Assembly (NCBI GenBank): GCA_937864365.1
Contig: CALMJT010000216.1
Location: 62,001 to 126,000 of the forward strand
Direction: 5' to 3'
DNA: 64,000 nt
DNA from: an uncultured Alteromonadales bacterium
GTDB lineage: Bacteria > Pseudomonadota > Gammaproteobacteria > Pseudomonadales > Cellvibrionaceae
In this document: piece by piece, positions 8,397 to 19,339 of the stretch
How the letters are laid out: each line of letters starts with the position of its first letter
Numbering within the stretch: position 1 is the stretch's first letter
Notes under the pieces: model-generated
Seen by the model: the letters and a program-made list of their open reading frames with translations, nothing else
Told to the model about the DNA's origin: nothing
Database searches by the model: none
Program-made: the position numbers and the translations under genes

Positions 8397-8786
8397 TCAC
8401 TTCGGTTGTAGCGAATTGATGATTGGACAGTGAGCTTGATTTTCATTCTCGTTGCATTGGGCCAGCAAAGCTTTGAGTGCGTTTTCTAATCGCCTCAAGT
8501 CCTTCATCTTTGCTTGGACAGCCTCGAGTTTATTTTCAGCAAGTTCTTGTACTTCACTGCATGGGGAATCCTCAAGGCTGAGCAAGCGTGACACTTCGTC
8601 CAGTGTAAAACCAAGCTCTTGTGCGCGCTTGATAAAATGGATTCGGTCTACCGTTTCATCAGGGTAATGCCGGTAACCATCCTTCGGTTTCGGAGGCTGT
8701 TCGATTAAAGATTTTCGCTCATAGAAGCGAATGGTTTCTACATTTACGTTAAGCTCTTTAGCTACGCGGCTGATGGTTCTTTTCAT
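8397..8786 (-). CDS. merR: MerR mercury-responsive regulator
   Basis: A 129-residue MerR-family activator-repressor. The winged HTH is N-terminal (SRVAKELNVNVETIRFYERK), followed by a dimerisation helix. Cysteines at 76, 111 and 120 correspond to the three Hg(II) ligands of classical MerR, which favours mercury over other metals. It is co-directional with merTP, unlike the divergent merR of many Gram-negative mer operons, with the operator between them. It lies 24 bases after the GDT1-like gene, so it may also be read through from the czc operon. Confidence 0.88.
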   Translation of the reverse strand: MKRTISRVAKELNVNVETIRFYERKSLIEQPPKPKDGYRHYPDETVDRIHFIKRAQELGFTLDEVSRLLSLEDSPCSEVQELAENKLEAVQAKMKDLRRLENALKALLAQCNENENQAHCPIINSLQPK

Positions 8787-8810
8787 GTCTTTTGTTTCGA
8801 TCAGCGTTAG

Positions 8811-9086
8811 TTATGCATTGTATAAAGTAAAAATCCCGATCCCGACAAACCCAACTCCAGCGATATAATGAAGATACTTTTCGTTTATATACTCGGATAT
8901 TAAACTTCCTGCCAAAACGCCGATTGCAGATGCTACGATAAGTGCCGCAGAAGTAGCGAGGAATACAGTATATTTACTGACTTCTTTATCTGCTGCAAAA
9001 AGCATGGTTGCTAACTGAGTTTTGTCGCCCAGCTCCGCAATAAATACTGAGGCAAAAATTGTTACAAAAATCTTCCAGTCCACCAT
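8811..9086 (-). CDS. half-size GDT1/TMEM165 family membrane protein
   Basis: About 91 residues with three membrane segments and one copy of the family signature E-L-G-D-K-T (FIAELGDKTQLATML). The usual UPF0016/GDT1 protein is about 190 residues with two such repeats and exports Mn(II) or Ca(II). A one-repeat protein would have to form dimers. Start ATG 9086 has AGGT upstream; a TTG five codons earlier is less likely. It lies between the methyltransferase gene and merR in the long minus-strand metal run. A metal-export role is inferred from the family. Confidence 0.75.
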   Translation of the reverse strand: MVDWKIFVTIFASVFIAELGDKTQLATMLFAADKEVSKYTVFLATSAALIVASAIGVLAGSLISEYINEKYLHYIAGVGFVGIGIFTLYNA

Positions 9087-9122
9087 TTTACCTGTTGTCA
9101 AAAAGTGTATTTAATTTTTCGT

Positions 9123-9725
9123 CTACAGCCAGCGCCTAACCTGCTGGCAATACTCACGATATTCCTGTTTGTGTTGCCGTGTTAGATAATCTTCCTCCAT
9201 CGCAACTTGTATTTGAATCAATGCGATATTAAGAACCAAAATAGCGAATGTGATCGAATTAGGTAACACCAATAAATATCCCAAAGACATAAAAATCACA
9301 CCAACAAATATTGGGTTTCTTGAATATTTAAATAACCCTCTTTGTACAAATTCCGTTTTTTGATCGTGATCAATACCTATCCGCCAAGAGGCGCCCATTT
9401 GTGATTGAGCAGTTACCACCCAAACTAGAGCAACCAACATTATTCCCGTGCCTGAATATTGAATCAGAGCATAAGTAAGAAGTTTGATGGGGCCCAGCAA
9501 TAGATACACATTTGGAAAAAGCGCAAAAACAACAAACACCAAAATTGATACCAAGGGCAAGCACTTGAAATACACACCTGTGATCGCTTCAGGTCCCGTT
9601 TTCTGATTCAGCTTAAAGGCGTTAATGCCAGTGCGCTCTGCGACAGAATAATTTCGCCAAATAACGGCAACACCGAAAAACAGAACAAAATAAATTAGCA
9701 AAAAATTGTTAATCAATTGATTCAT
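9123..9725 (-). CDS. ICMT/PEMT-like membrane methyltransferase
   Basis: A 200-residue polytopic protein with about five hydrophobic segments. The C-terminal part carries the signature of the isoprenylcysteine/phospholipid methyltransferase fold: GLFKYSRNPIFVGVIFMSLG (the RNP motif binding SAM) and EEDYLTRQHKQEYREYCQQV. Genes of this kind are frequently found inside czc/heavy-metal clusters, but their substrate is unknown. It follows czcA by 35 bases and is probably co-transcribed with it. Confidence 0.75.
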   Translation of the reverse strand: MNQLINNFLLIYFVLFFGVAVIWRNYSVAERTGINAFKLNQKTGPEAITGVYFKCLPLVSILVFVVFALFPNVYLLLGPIKLLTYALIQYSGTGIMLVALVWVVTAQSQMGASWRIGIDHDQKTEFVQRGLFKYSRNPIFVGVIFMSLGYLLVLPNSITFAILVLNIALIQIQVAMEEDYLTRQHKQEYREYCQQVRRWL

Positions 9726-9760
9726 ATTGTTTGCCCCTCCCAGCTAAGAGGGGCTCCTCC

Positions 9761-12886
<3,126 letters not shown>

Positions 12887-13912
12887 TTAGTGTTCGTGTT
12901 CAGCTTCGGATTTTTCGATATCGGCTTTAATCAGGTAACTGTTTTGACTGACATAATCGCTGTCCATCTCAAGCCCCTCAACGACCTCATAAAAATGGTC
13001 GTCACTGCGGCCTAATACCAACGGCGTAAACCGATATACATCGCCTTGTTTCACAAACACGCCTTGGCGGCCACCCAATGTTTGTACGGCATTTTTCTCT
13101 ACGGCCAAAGCCACTGAAAAGCGACCCACTTCAATACGGGCTTCTGTCATCAAACCGGGCGGCAGGGATTGCTTATCATTGGCCAACTTGACCCGTGCGA
13201 TTTGATACGGTGCACCTATCGACGGCAGAATATGATCCACGGTGGACGCCACACTTCCGGTACTGGTTAATACATGGGCGGATTGTCCTTCACTGACCGA
13301 CGACCGTTGCGCGGGATAGACACGCAGTTCAGCCCATACCGTGTCAAAGTTGGCAATAGAAAATAAAATTTGGTCCTGGGTCACTTCGCCGGTATTGGCA
13401 TGGCGCTGGACAACACGACCCGTAATGGGAGAACGGATGGTGTAGGTTTTCAGGCTTTCGTTGGACTCAATTTCAGCCAATACATCGCCGGTTTTCACGC
13501 GATCACCCAGGGTGACCTTGACTGCTTTGACCAAGCCTTCAAAACGTGCCCGTACATGGCTCAGTTGTTCCGGCGCTAAAACAATGGAACCAAATACTGT
13601 TATCGTTTGGTGAAGCTCCTGTGGTCCGGATACTGAAGTGACGATACCCACCTGACTCGCCATTTTATCTTCAATGCGGCTGCTGGTTTCTTCTCCGTGC
13701 TCATGCTCATGCTCATGCTCATGCTCATCGTGATCATGTCCGTCTTCGTCGTGGTCGACAAGATCTGAATGTTCGTCATGATCACCTTCTTCATGATGAG
13801 GGGCATGTTGTTCGGACGCTTCATGCTCGTGGTCATAATCGTTTGCGGAAAACGCGGGTGTGTTCGAGAGAAAAACCACACTCGAAATAACCAATAAGTA
13901 ATAATTCTTCAT
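12887..13912 (-). CDS. czcB: CzcB-like periplasmic adaptor with His-rich N-terminus
   Basis: A membrane-fusion protein of about 341 residues. I start at ATG 13912 (signal peptide MKNYYLLVISSVVFLSNTPA, GGAG 9 bases upstream), not at 13990, which would overlap czcC. After the signal peptide comes about 60 residues of His, Glu and Asp, partly encoded by a hexanucleotide repeat (13699-13728), a likely metal-binding tail. Then the lipoyl-like, hairpin and beta-barrel domains of CzcB follow (GDRVKTGDVLAEIES, RSPITGRVVQRH). It joins CzcA in the inner membrane to CzcC in the outer membrane. Confidence 0.87.
   Translation of the reverse strand: MKNYYLLVISSVVFLSNTPAFSANDYDHEHEASEQHAPHHEEGDHDEHSDLVDHDEDGHDHDEHEHEHEHEHGEETSSRIEDKMASQVGIVTSVSGPQELHQTITVFGSIVLAPEQLSHVRARFEGLVKAVKVTLGDRVKTGDVLAEIESNESLKTYTIRSPITGRVVQRHANTGEVTQDQILFSIANFDTVWAELRVYPAQRSSVSEGQSAHVLTSTGSVASTVDHILPSIGAPYQIARVKLANDKQSLPPGLMTEARIEVGRFSVALAVEKNAVQTLGGRQGVFVKQGDVYRFTPLVLGRSDDHFYEVVEGLEMDSDYVSQNSYLIKADIEKSEAEHEH
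13699..13728. repeat. 5 x GCTCAT hexanucleotide tandem repeat in czcB
   Basis: Five perfect copies of GCTCAT lie in frame and encode alternating His-Glu on the minus strand. Because the unit is two codons, copy-number change by slippage would lengthen or shorten the metal-binding tail of CzcB without breaking the frame. Confidence 0.9.
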
Positions 13913-13955
13913 CGATATAAACTCCGGAGGCCAGACCTGGTCCGGCCAACAAAAA

Positions 13956-15227
13956 TTAAGGGTTAAGGGCTTCGCCGGTGAGCTGTTCAATCAGAGCCTG
14001 GCTAATTAGCGCTGTGGTGGCGGCATCAATAAGCGACTGTTTACTGGCAAGCAATTCTTCCTGGGCGGCGATGAGATCAAGATAGCGATAACGCCCGTTG
14101 TCAAAACCTTCGTTGGTGAGCTTGAGCGCTTTTTCCAACGCGGGGATGGCGACATTTTGGGTAAGATTGGCAGCCGCGATACTTTGTTTTCTGAGCGACC
14201 ATGCTTCAAAAAGTCGTGCGTGCAACACCAGGAGCAAATCCTGTTGGGCGTAATCCACGGCATTGCGATTGGATAACGCGGCTTTGACGTCGCCACTGCT
14301 ACGTTTATCGGCGAACAAGGGGAAGGAGATATCGGCAGTGAAGGCAGAATCCCCGGTTTCTTCAAAACGTCTAATGCCTGCGCGCCAGCTTAAGTCGCTG
14401 CGGCCACCGGCGCGAGCCAGAGTGACTTCGGCATCTCGAATACGGGCTTCACTGGCGAGCACTTGAAGGGCCGGTGAGCTTTGAACACGAGTGTACAGCT
14501 GATCGAAATCTTGGGTGGGGCCGAAGTCAAACAGACTGCCTGTTAGTGATTGAAAGCCGGGTATTGTTTCACCCCAAAATCGTGCGATTAATACTTTCTG
14601 ACGTTCAAGCTGCGCTTGAAGTGCCGCCAAACGAATTTCAGCACGTGTGAGTGCTGCCCGAGCCCGCATCACTTCCGCTTCAGCCGTAGCCCCACGAGCG
14701 GAGCGTGCTTTGATGGTTTTAAGAATGGATTGGGACAATTCCAGCGACTCTTCTGCCAGTTGAAGGTTTGCCTGAGTCGCTAAACCTTCGATATACACTC
14801 CGGTGACCTTGCCGAGCGTATCCAGAGTCACTGCTTGTTGTTCCCATTCCGCCTGATTGAGTCGGGCATCTGCGTAACGCATGCGTGCCTGGCGCTTGCC
14901 TCCAAGCTCGATCACAGAAGAGAGCGCAAGAGTCGTTTCGGCGGCATCAAAGCCTTCATTGGTTCCCGAGCCAGCAAAGTTTTCGACCTCCAGCTCAAGT
15001 GCTAGCGCCGGGCGCAAGGCACTGGTTTGCCTTTGGGCACTCAACGCTTCTGCGGTGAAGCGGTATTGGTACAGCTGAGGGTTTTGTGCGAGCGTCGAAG
15101 CCAACGCTTTTTTTAACGTGAGTGAGGACTCGACGTTTTCTGCAAGCGCTGATGGCGCCGTGCTGCATAGTAGAAACGCAAGCCACAGCCAGGTGCATTT
15201 ACACCTGAAAAATAGGGTATTTCGCAT
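13956..15227 (-). CDS. czcC: CzcC-like outer-membrane efflux protein
   Basis: A TolC/OEP-family channel of about 423 residues. The signal peptide ends near ALAENVESS, then two long Ala/Gln/Leu-rich helical repeats follow, with GFDNGRYRYLDLIAAQEELL near the C-terminus typical of CzcC. Start ATG 15227 has AGGA upstream; the ATG at 15242 does not. It lies 66 bases after the CzcI-like gene and 43 before czcB. It is the outer-membrane exit for CzcBA. Only modest similarity to the CusC-type gene at 1299 is visible, so the two pumps were not made by a recent duplication. Confidence 0.87.
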   Translation of the reverse strand: MRNTLFFRCKCTWLWLAFLLCSTAPSALAENVESSLTLKKALASTLAQNPQLYQYRFTAEALSAQRQTSALRPALALELEVENFAGSGTNEGFDAAETTLALSSVIELGGKRQARMRYADARLNQAEWEQQAVTLDTLGKVTGVYIEGLATQANLQLAEESLELSQSILKTIKARSARGATAEAEVMRARAALTRAEIRLAALQAQLERQKVLIARFWGETIPGFQSLTGSLFDFGPTQDFDQLYTRVQSSPALQVLASEARIRDAEVTLARAGGRSDLSWRAGIRRFEETGDSAFTADISFPLFADKRSSGDVKAALSNRNAVDYAQQDLLLVLHARLFEAWSLRKQSIAAANLTQNVAIPALEKALKLTNEGFDNGRYRYLDLIAAQEELLASKQSLIDAATTALISQALIEQLTGEALNP

Positions 15228-15293
15228 GAAAAAATCCTGCATTAAGTCGTGTTTCCGCGCGTGCGGGTGTTACTGCATAGAACTTAAAGGGAC

Positions 15294-15659
15294 TTAGGCT
15301 TTGGGAGGGCGCAGGAAGGTTTCGTAGGTTTCGGGAAACGTACTTTCAGCGTAATCGGAGACCGGAGAAGACAACTTGGCTACATGAACATACTCGATGG
15401 AAATCAGGATTGCGGGACAAAGATGGCCATGACAATGACAACAGTGATGGCAATCCCATTTTTCGGAAGCTGGTAATTCTGGGTTCAAGTTTTGATCGTC
15501 CAATGTGCTGGAAACGTGCTCGTCATCGTGTTGATGGACGTCATCAAATACAAGATGCTCAGCGCCGGACTGGTGCAACTGATGTGCATCGCCCATGGCT
15601 ACAGAAAACTGCAGCACAACCAGCGACAGCACAAAGTATGTCAGGACACGTTTCAGCAT
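15294..15659 (-). CDS. CzcI-like secreted His/Cys-rich protein
   Basis: A 121-residue exported protein. Signal peptide at residues 1-25 (LTYFVLSLVVLQFSVAMG), then a His-rich stretch (DAHQLHQSGAEH, HQHDDEH) and a dense ligand cluster DCHHCCHCHGHLC near residue 70. This resembles CzcI-type small periplasmic proteins at the head of czcCBA operons, thought to modulate metal sensing; the family is loosely conserved. It lies between the CDF gene and czcC on the same strand. Role inferred. Confidence 0.6.
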   Translation of the reverse strand: MLKRVLTYFVLSLVVLQFSVAMGDAHQLHQSGAEHLVFDDVHQHDDEHVSSTLDDQNLNPELPASEKWDCHHCCHCHGHLCPAILISIEYVHVAKLSSPVSDYAESTFPETYETFLRPPKA

Positions 15660-15699
15660 TGAAGTCTATTTATCTATTTTCTGAGTCATGGCGATCACA

Positions 15700-16611
15700 C
15701 TACCTTAACATAAGAATACGTCGAGCGCCGTTTAACACCACAAGCCCAATAATAACACCAATGACCAGATCCGGAATTTGCGATCCCGTGAGCGCGACCA
15801 GACCTCCGGCAAGAATAACCCCCGCGTTGGCGAGCACGTCATTAGCCGAAAAAATCATACTGGCCCTCATATGAGTGCCATGATTTCGCACCTGGTAAAT
15901 CAACAGGAGACACGCGACGTTAGCCACTAATGCCAGACTGCCAACCCCCATCATAATCAGGGAGGCCGGTTCACTTCCCATAAAGGTGCGCCTGATCACT
16001 TCAATTAAAAGACCCATTGCCAGGGCGGCTTCGAGCCAGCCGGATAAATGCGCGGCTTTAAGCTTGGCTTGTGCCGCTTTGCCCACTGCATAGAGCGCTA
16101 CGATGTAGACCGCAGCATCGGCAAACATGTCCATTGAATCCGCTATCAGCCCCGCAGATTGGGCCACAACGCCCACAGCAAGCTCAAAGAAAAACATCAT
16201 GGCATTAATTCCGAGCAACCACTTCAGAACCCAGGCTTCTCGTGAATCGTTAAGCTTTGTCTCTTCTCGTATTTTCTTCGCACTTTCAACATCCACCTGT
16301 TCAAGCGATAAGCGACGTGCTCCGAGCCCCACGGATTTCATGGTGATTTCGATCAAGTTAGGCGAATCGGCGTGATAAACATGCACTTTCCGATTCGGGG
16401 TATCGAACTCGAAGGTGACTGATTCCCCAAAGCTTGCGAATGCTGTGCGGATGAGAGTCTCCTCAGAAGGGCAGTCCATCTGAGGCACTTCGAACGTGCT
16501 CATGGTATTCAGAGTTGTCGAAGCGCTATTGGATTTCGGGTTTGATGGAGAAAACGGTGCGCCCGCCTCATTGCTCTGGCAACCACAGCGTTGTGAGAAG
16601 TCAGATGTCAT
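15700..16611 (-). CDS. CDF cation transporter with N-terminal HMA-like domain
   Basis: This 303-residue protein has an N-terminal domain (about 38-105) resembling HMA but with a single Cys (PQMDCPSEE), then six TM segments of a cation diffusion facilitator. TM2 has GLIADSMDMFADAAVY, giving the Asp ligands; TM5 has FSANDVLAN. The usual cytoplasmic C-terminal domain is absent, so the protein ends after TM6. A CGC motif lies at the very N-terminus. It is the first gene behind the MerR-type operator at 16649-16669, so it heads the long metal operon. Likely exports Zn, Cd or Pb from the cytoplasm to be passed on by CzcCBA. Confidence 0.82.
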   Translation of the reverse strand: MTSDFSQRCGCQSNEAGAPFSPSNPKSNSASTTLNTMSTFEVPQMDCPSEETLIRTAFASFGESVTFEFDTPNRKVHVYHADSPNLIEITMKSVGLGARRLSLEQVDVESAKKIREETKLNDSREAWVLKWLLGINAMMFFFELAVGVVAQSAGLIADSMDMFADAAVYIVALYAVGKAAQAKLKAAHLSGWLEAALAMGLLIEVIRRTFMGSEPASLIMMGVGSLALVANVACLLLIYQVRNHGTHMRASMIFSANDVLANAGVILAGGLVALTGSQIPDLVIGVIIGLVVLNGARRILMLR

Positions 16612-16641
16612 AGAATAGCCCTTGAATTATCGAAGAAGGCA

Positions 16642-16672
16642 AGCGTACACTCTATAGTAACTATAGAGTCAA
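16642..16672 (-). promoter_or_regulatory. CadR/PbrR-type operator and promoter
   Basis: Perfect 10-bp arms (ACTCTATAGT and its complement around one central A) span 16649-16669. On the minus strand the -35 TTGACT (16672-16667) and -10 TACGCT (16647-16642) are 19 bases apart, the elongated spacer activated by MerR-family proteins. It points to the CDF gene; the regulator is divergent. Confidence 0.85.
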
Positions 16673-16684
16673 GGGGCGGCGCCA

Positions 16685-17089
16685 ATGAAAATTGGTGAAC
16701 TTGCAAAACGCAGTGGGTGTTCCATTCAAACCATCCGATATTATGAAAGGGAAGGGTTGTTGAGTTCTCCCACACGGAGTGGTGGCAACTTTCGCCTGTA
16801 CGACCATCACGCAGAAGAGCGCTTAATGTTCATAAAGCGTTGTCGTAGTCTTGATCTTTCTCTGTCCGAAGTGAGATATTTACTCACGCTCAGCCAAGCA
16901 CCCGGGTCCAGGTGTGGTAAGGTCAATGAGATGGTTGATCAGCATATTCAACAGGTCGAAGAAAGGATAGATGAACTTCAAAGCCTCCATCGCCAACTAC
17001 ACGACCTCCGGAACAACTGCTCGGAAAACCGAACCGTAGAGGATTGCGGCATCATCAGGAGTCTGGCGCAGAAAAAAGGTTTGAACTAA
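16685..17089 (+). CDS. cadR: CadR/PbrR-like MerR-family metal regulator
   Basis: A 134-residue MerR-family protein. N-terminal winged HTH (MKIGELAKRSGCSIQTIRYY), coiled dimerisation helix, and metal-site cysteines at 77, 112 and 121, the pattern of Cd(II)/Pb(II)-responsive CadR and PbrR. It lies 15 bases beyond the dyad at 16649-16669 and is divergent from the CDF gene, the usual arrangement. It probably distorts the long-spacer promoter when metal binds, switching on the CDF and czc genes. Zn(II) sensing (ZntR-like) is less likely but possible. Confidence 0.82.
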   Translation: MKIGELAKRSGCSIQTIRYYEREGLLSSPTRSGGNFRLYDHHAEERLMFIKRCRSLDLSLSEVRYLLTLSQAPGSRCGKVNEMVDQHIQQVEERIDELQSLHRQLHDLRNNCSENRTVEDCGIIRSLAQKKGLN

Positions 17090-17242
17090 TCGGTCGATCA
17101 TGCCTTTCGAATGTGTAACTCCAATTTTTCCATTATCGTTGGAGAAAGCAAATACTTCAGGGTCACTTAGTACAGCTGCGGGCCTCCCTCGGAACTTGCA
17201 AATGATTTTATTTCACGATCATATAAACCAAACGACCAGAGT

Positions 17243-17270
17243 GTTACACTGTTTATACATACAGTGTAAC
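17243..17270 (+). promoter_or_regulatory. LexA (SOS) box before the DUF5131-TcmP operon
   Basis: The core CTGTTTATACATACAG at 17249-17264 fits the enterobacterial LexA consensus CTGT-N8-ACAG with an A+T-rich centre. It sits in longer perfect 9-bp arms (GTTACACTG and CAGTGTAAC, 17243-17251 and 17262-17270). It overlaps a possible -10 (TATACA) and ends 14 bases before the start codon, so a bound repressor would block transcription. Confidence 0.7.
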
Positions 17271-17284
17271 GTGGAGGGTTAGCA

Positions 17285-18028
17285 ATGGCTACTAAAAGTA
17301 AAATTGAATGGACAGAACAAACCTGGAATCCAGTCACAGGCTGCACCAAGGTGTCACCGGGGTGTAAGTATTGTTACGCTGAAGTCATGAGTAAGCGTCT
17401 GCAAGCAATGAGTGTAAGTGGCTATGAGCGAGGGTTCTCGACTATATCCCTGATGAGAGAGCGACTTGACCAGCCTCTGCAGAGAAAAAAGCCCACAGTA
17501 TATTTCGTCAATTCAATGAGTGACTTATTTCATGAAGACGTGCCCTTCGACTATATAGATGAAGTGATGGCGGTTATTGACCAAGCCACTCAACATGCGT
17601 TTCAAATTTTGACTAAAAGAGCTGAACGCATGAGGGAGTATTTTGACACGAGGCGAGCACCAGATAATGCTTGGCTAGGCGTATCAGTTGAGGACAAACA
17701 ATACGGGAAACCGAGGATAGCTCAGCTACAGCGGATTAGAGCTAAGACCCGGTTTCTGTCAATCGAACCACTTTTGGAAGATGTTGGAAGAATTAGTCTT
17801 CGAGGTATTCACTGGGTTATAGTTGGCGGCGAGTCCGGGGGCAAAGCTAGGCCCATGGAGGAATCTTGGGTTCTCAAAATAAAATCACAATGCGAACGCG
17901 CTGGAACCAGTTTTTTCTTCAAGCAGTGGGGCGCCTGGGGTGAGGATGGGATCAAAAGATCAAAACAAGCAAACGGAAGAACCCTACAAGGCAAAACCTG
18001 GAATCAAATACCTGCTATAGCTATATAA
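17285..18028 (+). CDS. three-Cys-motif protein, DUF5131 (phage Gp37/Gp68) family
   Basis: A 247-residue protein of the DUF5131/Gp37-Gp68 family. The N-terminus starts IEWTEQTWNPVTGC and carries the three-Cys motif C20-x6-C27-x2-C30 (CKYCYAE), which resembles a radical-SAM iron-sulfur site. Further family landmarks are YFVNSMSDLFHEDV, FQILTKRAERM, WLGVSVED, FLSIEPLLEDVG and WVIVGGESGGKARPM. GGAGGG lies 7 bases before the ATG. It heads a tight operon with two TcmP genes and is preceded by a LexA box. Families of this kind occur in phages and mobile elements; the reaction is not known. Confidence 0.85.
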   Translation: MATKSKIEWTEQTWNPVTGCTKVSPGCKYCYAEVMSKRLQAMSVSGYERGFSTISLMRERLDQPLQRKKPTVYFVNSMSDLFHEDVPFDYIDEVMAVIDQATQHAFQILTKRAERMREYFDTRRAPDNAWLGVSVEDKQYGKPRIAQLQRIRAKTRFLSIEPLLEDVGRISLRGIHWVIVGGESGGKARPMEESWVLKIKSQCERAGTSFFFKQWGAWGEDGIKRSKQANGRTLQGKTWNQIPAIAI

Positions 18029-18055
18029 ATTCTAAAATAACAAAAGGGAAACAAC

Positions 18056-19327
18056 GTGCCCAAAAAGAAAAAGGAAAAATATACATGGGCTATCGGTAAG
18101 CAGTTACCTTATTTAGACGAACATAGCCAGGCGAAGCACCGTATTATTTCGGACTACATTCAGCGCTATGTTGAAGTGTACATGAGCAACACTTCGATTG
18201 AAGGTTTGAGACTATCAATTGTTGATGGTTTTTCTGGTGGTGGAAAGTACCGGGATATTTTAACCAATGAGACTATTGATGGTTCACCATTTGTCATTCT
18301 AAATGCAATTAAGGAAGTCGAGGAGCGCATTAATAAAAATCGCATTAAGCGACGCTCCATCGATGCTCACTACTTTTTTATTGATTATATCAAGCAACAT
18401 ACTGAATTTCTGAAACATGAAATTCAGCAGTCGGCCTTCAAAAAAGAGCTAGACGAAAACATATTCTTGCACACAGATATCTTTGCCCGCGCAGCACCCT
18501 CCGTAATTGACGCAATTCATAAAAGAAATAAAGCCCAGAGATGTCTCTTTATACTTGACCAGTATGCTTATAAAGATGTTCCTTTTAATACGGTACGTTA
18601 CATATTGGAAAAATTAAAAGGTAGTGAAGTAATTTTGACGTTTAACGTAAACGCTCTTATGAATTACTTTTCAGAATGCGATGCTAACCGAAAAGCATTG
18701 GAGAATATTCACCTTGATCAATACATAGATTGGAAGCGCATAGCTGCTCTGAAGGAAGCCGGAAAAGGCAGGGCGGCTGTTCAAGAGCAGCTTGCAAACG
18801 CAATTTATAGAGCATCAGGGGCAAAGCATATTACTCTTTTTTTTGTGACGCCCAAAAGCGGACTCACATACTGGCTTGTCCATCTATCTAAGGTCTACAG
18901 GGCACGCGATGTTATGATGTCACTACACTGGAAGCATTCAAACTCATCTTTTTCACATCACATGGCAGAGGGAATTTTTTCACTCGGGTATACCTCCACG
19001 GAAACACCCGGTCAGAGTAGTTTCGACTTGGTTACTGAATTTGATTTTAGTACCGATGCCGAAACGAGGTGTATTAGGCGTTTATCCGAAGATATACCGC
19101 GGCACATTTTCAATTTGAATGAACCAATCTCGCTCTCTTGTTTGGTTGATCAGATCGGTAGCTACACTCCTGCCGCCGAAAATCAGATACGACAAGCACT
19201 TACTAGCAGCCTAAAGAATAAAGAGCTAAAAATATTGAACTCATCGGGAAAATACCTTAACTCTGCTAATCAAGCAAAATCAGGAGACCTGATCTCTTAC
19301 AATCAAAAATCAATTTTTGTTCTTTAA
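18056..19327 (+). CDS. tcmP: three-Cys-motif partner protein TcmP (first copy)
   Basis: A 423-residue TcmP-family protein. N-terminal WAIGKQLPYLDEHSQAKHRI and then LSIVDGFSGGGKYRD match the family's AKH... and FAGPG-type motifs; the latter looks like a Rossmann/SAM-binding loop. A central LFILDQYAYKDVPF and a C-terminal winged-helix-like region follow. TcmP is known by its genomic pairing with three-Cys-motif proteins; its activity is unknown. Start is GTG with GGGA upstream, 27 bases after the DUF5131 gene. It is only distantly like the second TcmP, so it is not a fresh tandem duplicate. Confidence 0.8.
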   Translation: MPKKKKEKYTWAIGKQLPYLDEHSQAKHRIISDYIQRYVEVYMSNTSIEGLRLSIVDGFSGGGKYRDILTNETIDGSPFVILNAIKEVEERINKNRIKRRSIDAHYFFIDYIKQHTEFLKHEIQQSAFKKELDENIFLHTDIFARAAPSVIDAIHKRNKAQRCLFILDQYAYKDVPFNTVRYILEKLKGSEVILTFNVNALMNYFSECDANRKALENIHLDQYIDWKRIAALKEAGKGRAAVQEQLANAIYRASGAKHITLFFVTPKSGLTYWLVHLSKVYRARDVMMSLHWKHSNSSFSHHMAEGIFSLGYTSTETPGQSSFDLVTEFDFSTDAETRCIRRLSEDIPRHIFNLNEPISLSCLVDQIGSYTPAAENQIRQALTSSLKNKELKILNSSGKYLNSANQAKSGDLISYNQKSIFVL

Positions 19328-19339
19328 AAGGATGAAAAT

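Noticed and set aside
13699-13728. Short tandem repeat as a CRISPR-like array
   Set aside because: Units are contiguous with no spacers and are in frame inside czcB. The 17-bp repeat at 48710-48760 likewise has no spacers. I saw no CRISPR array in the window.
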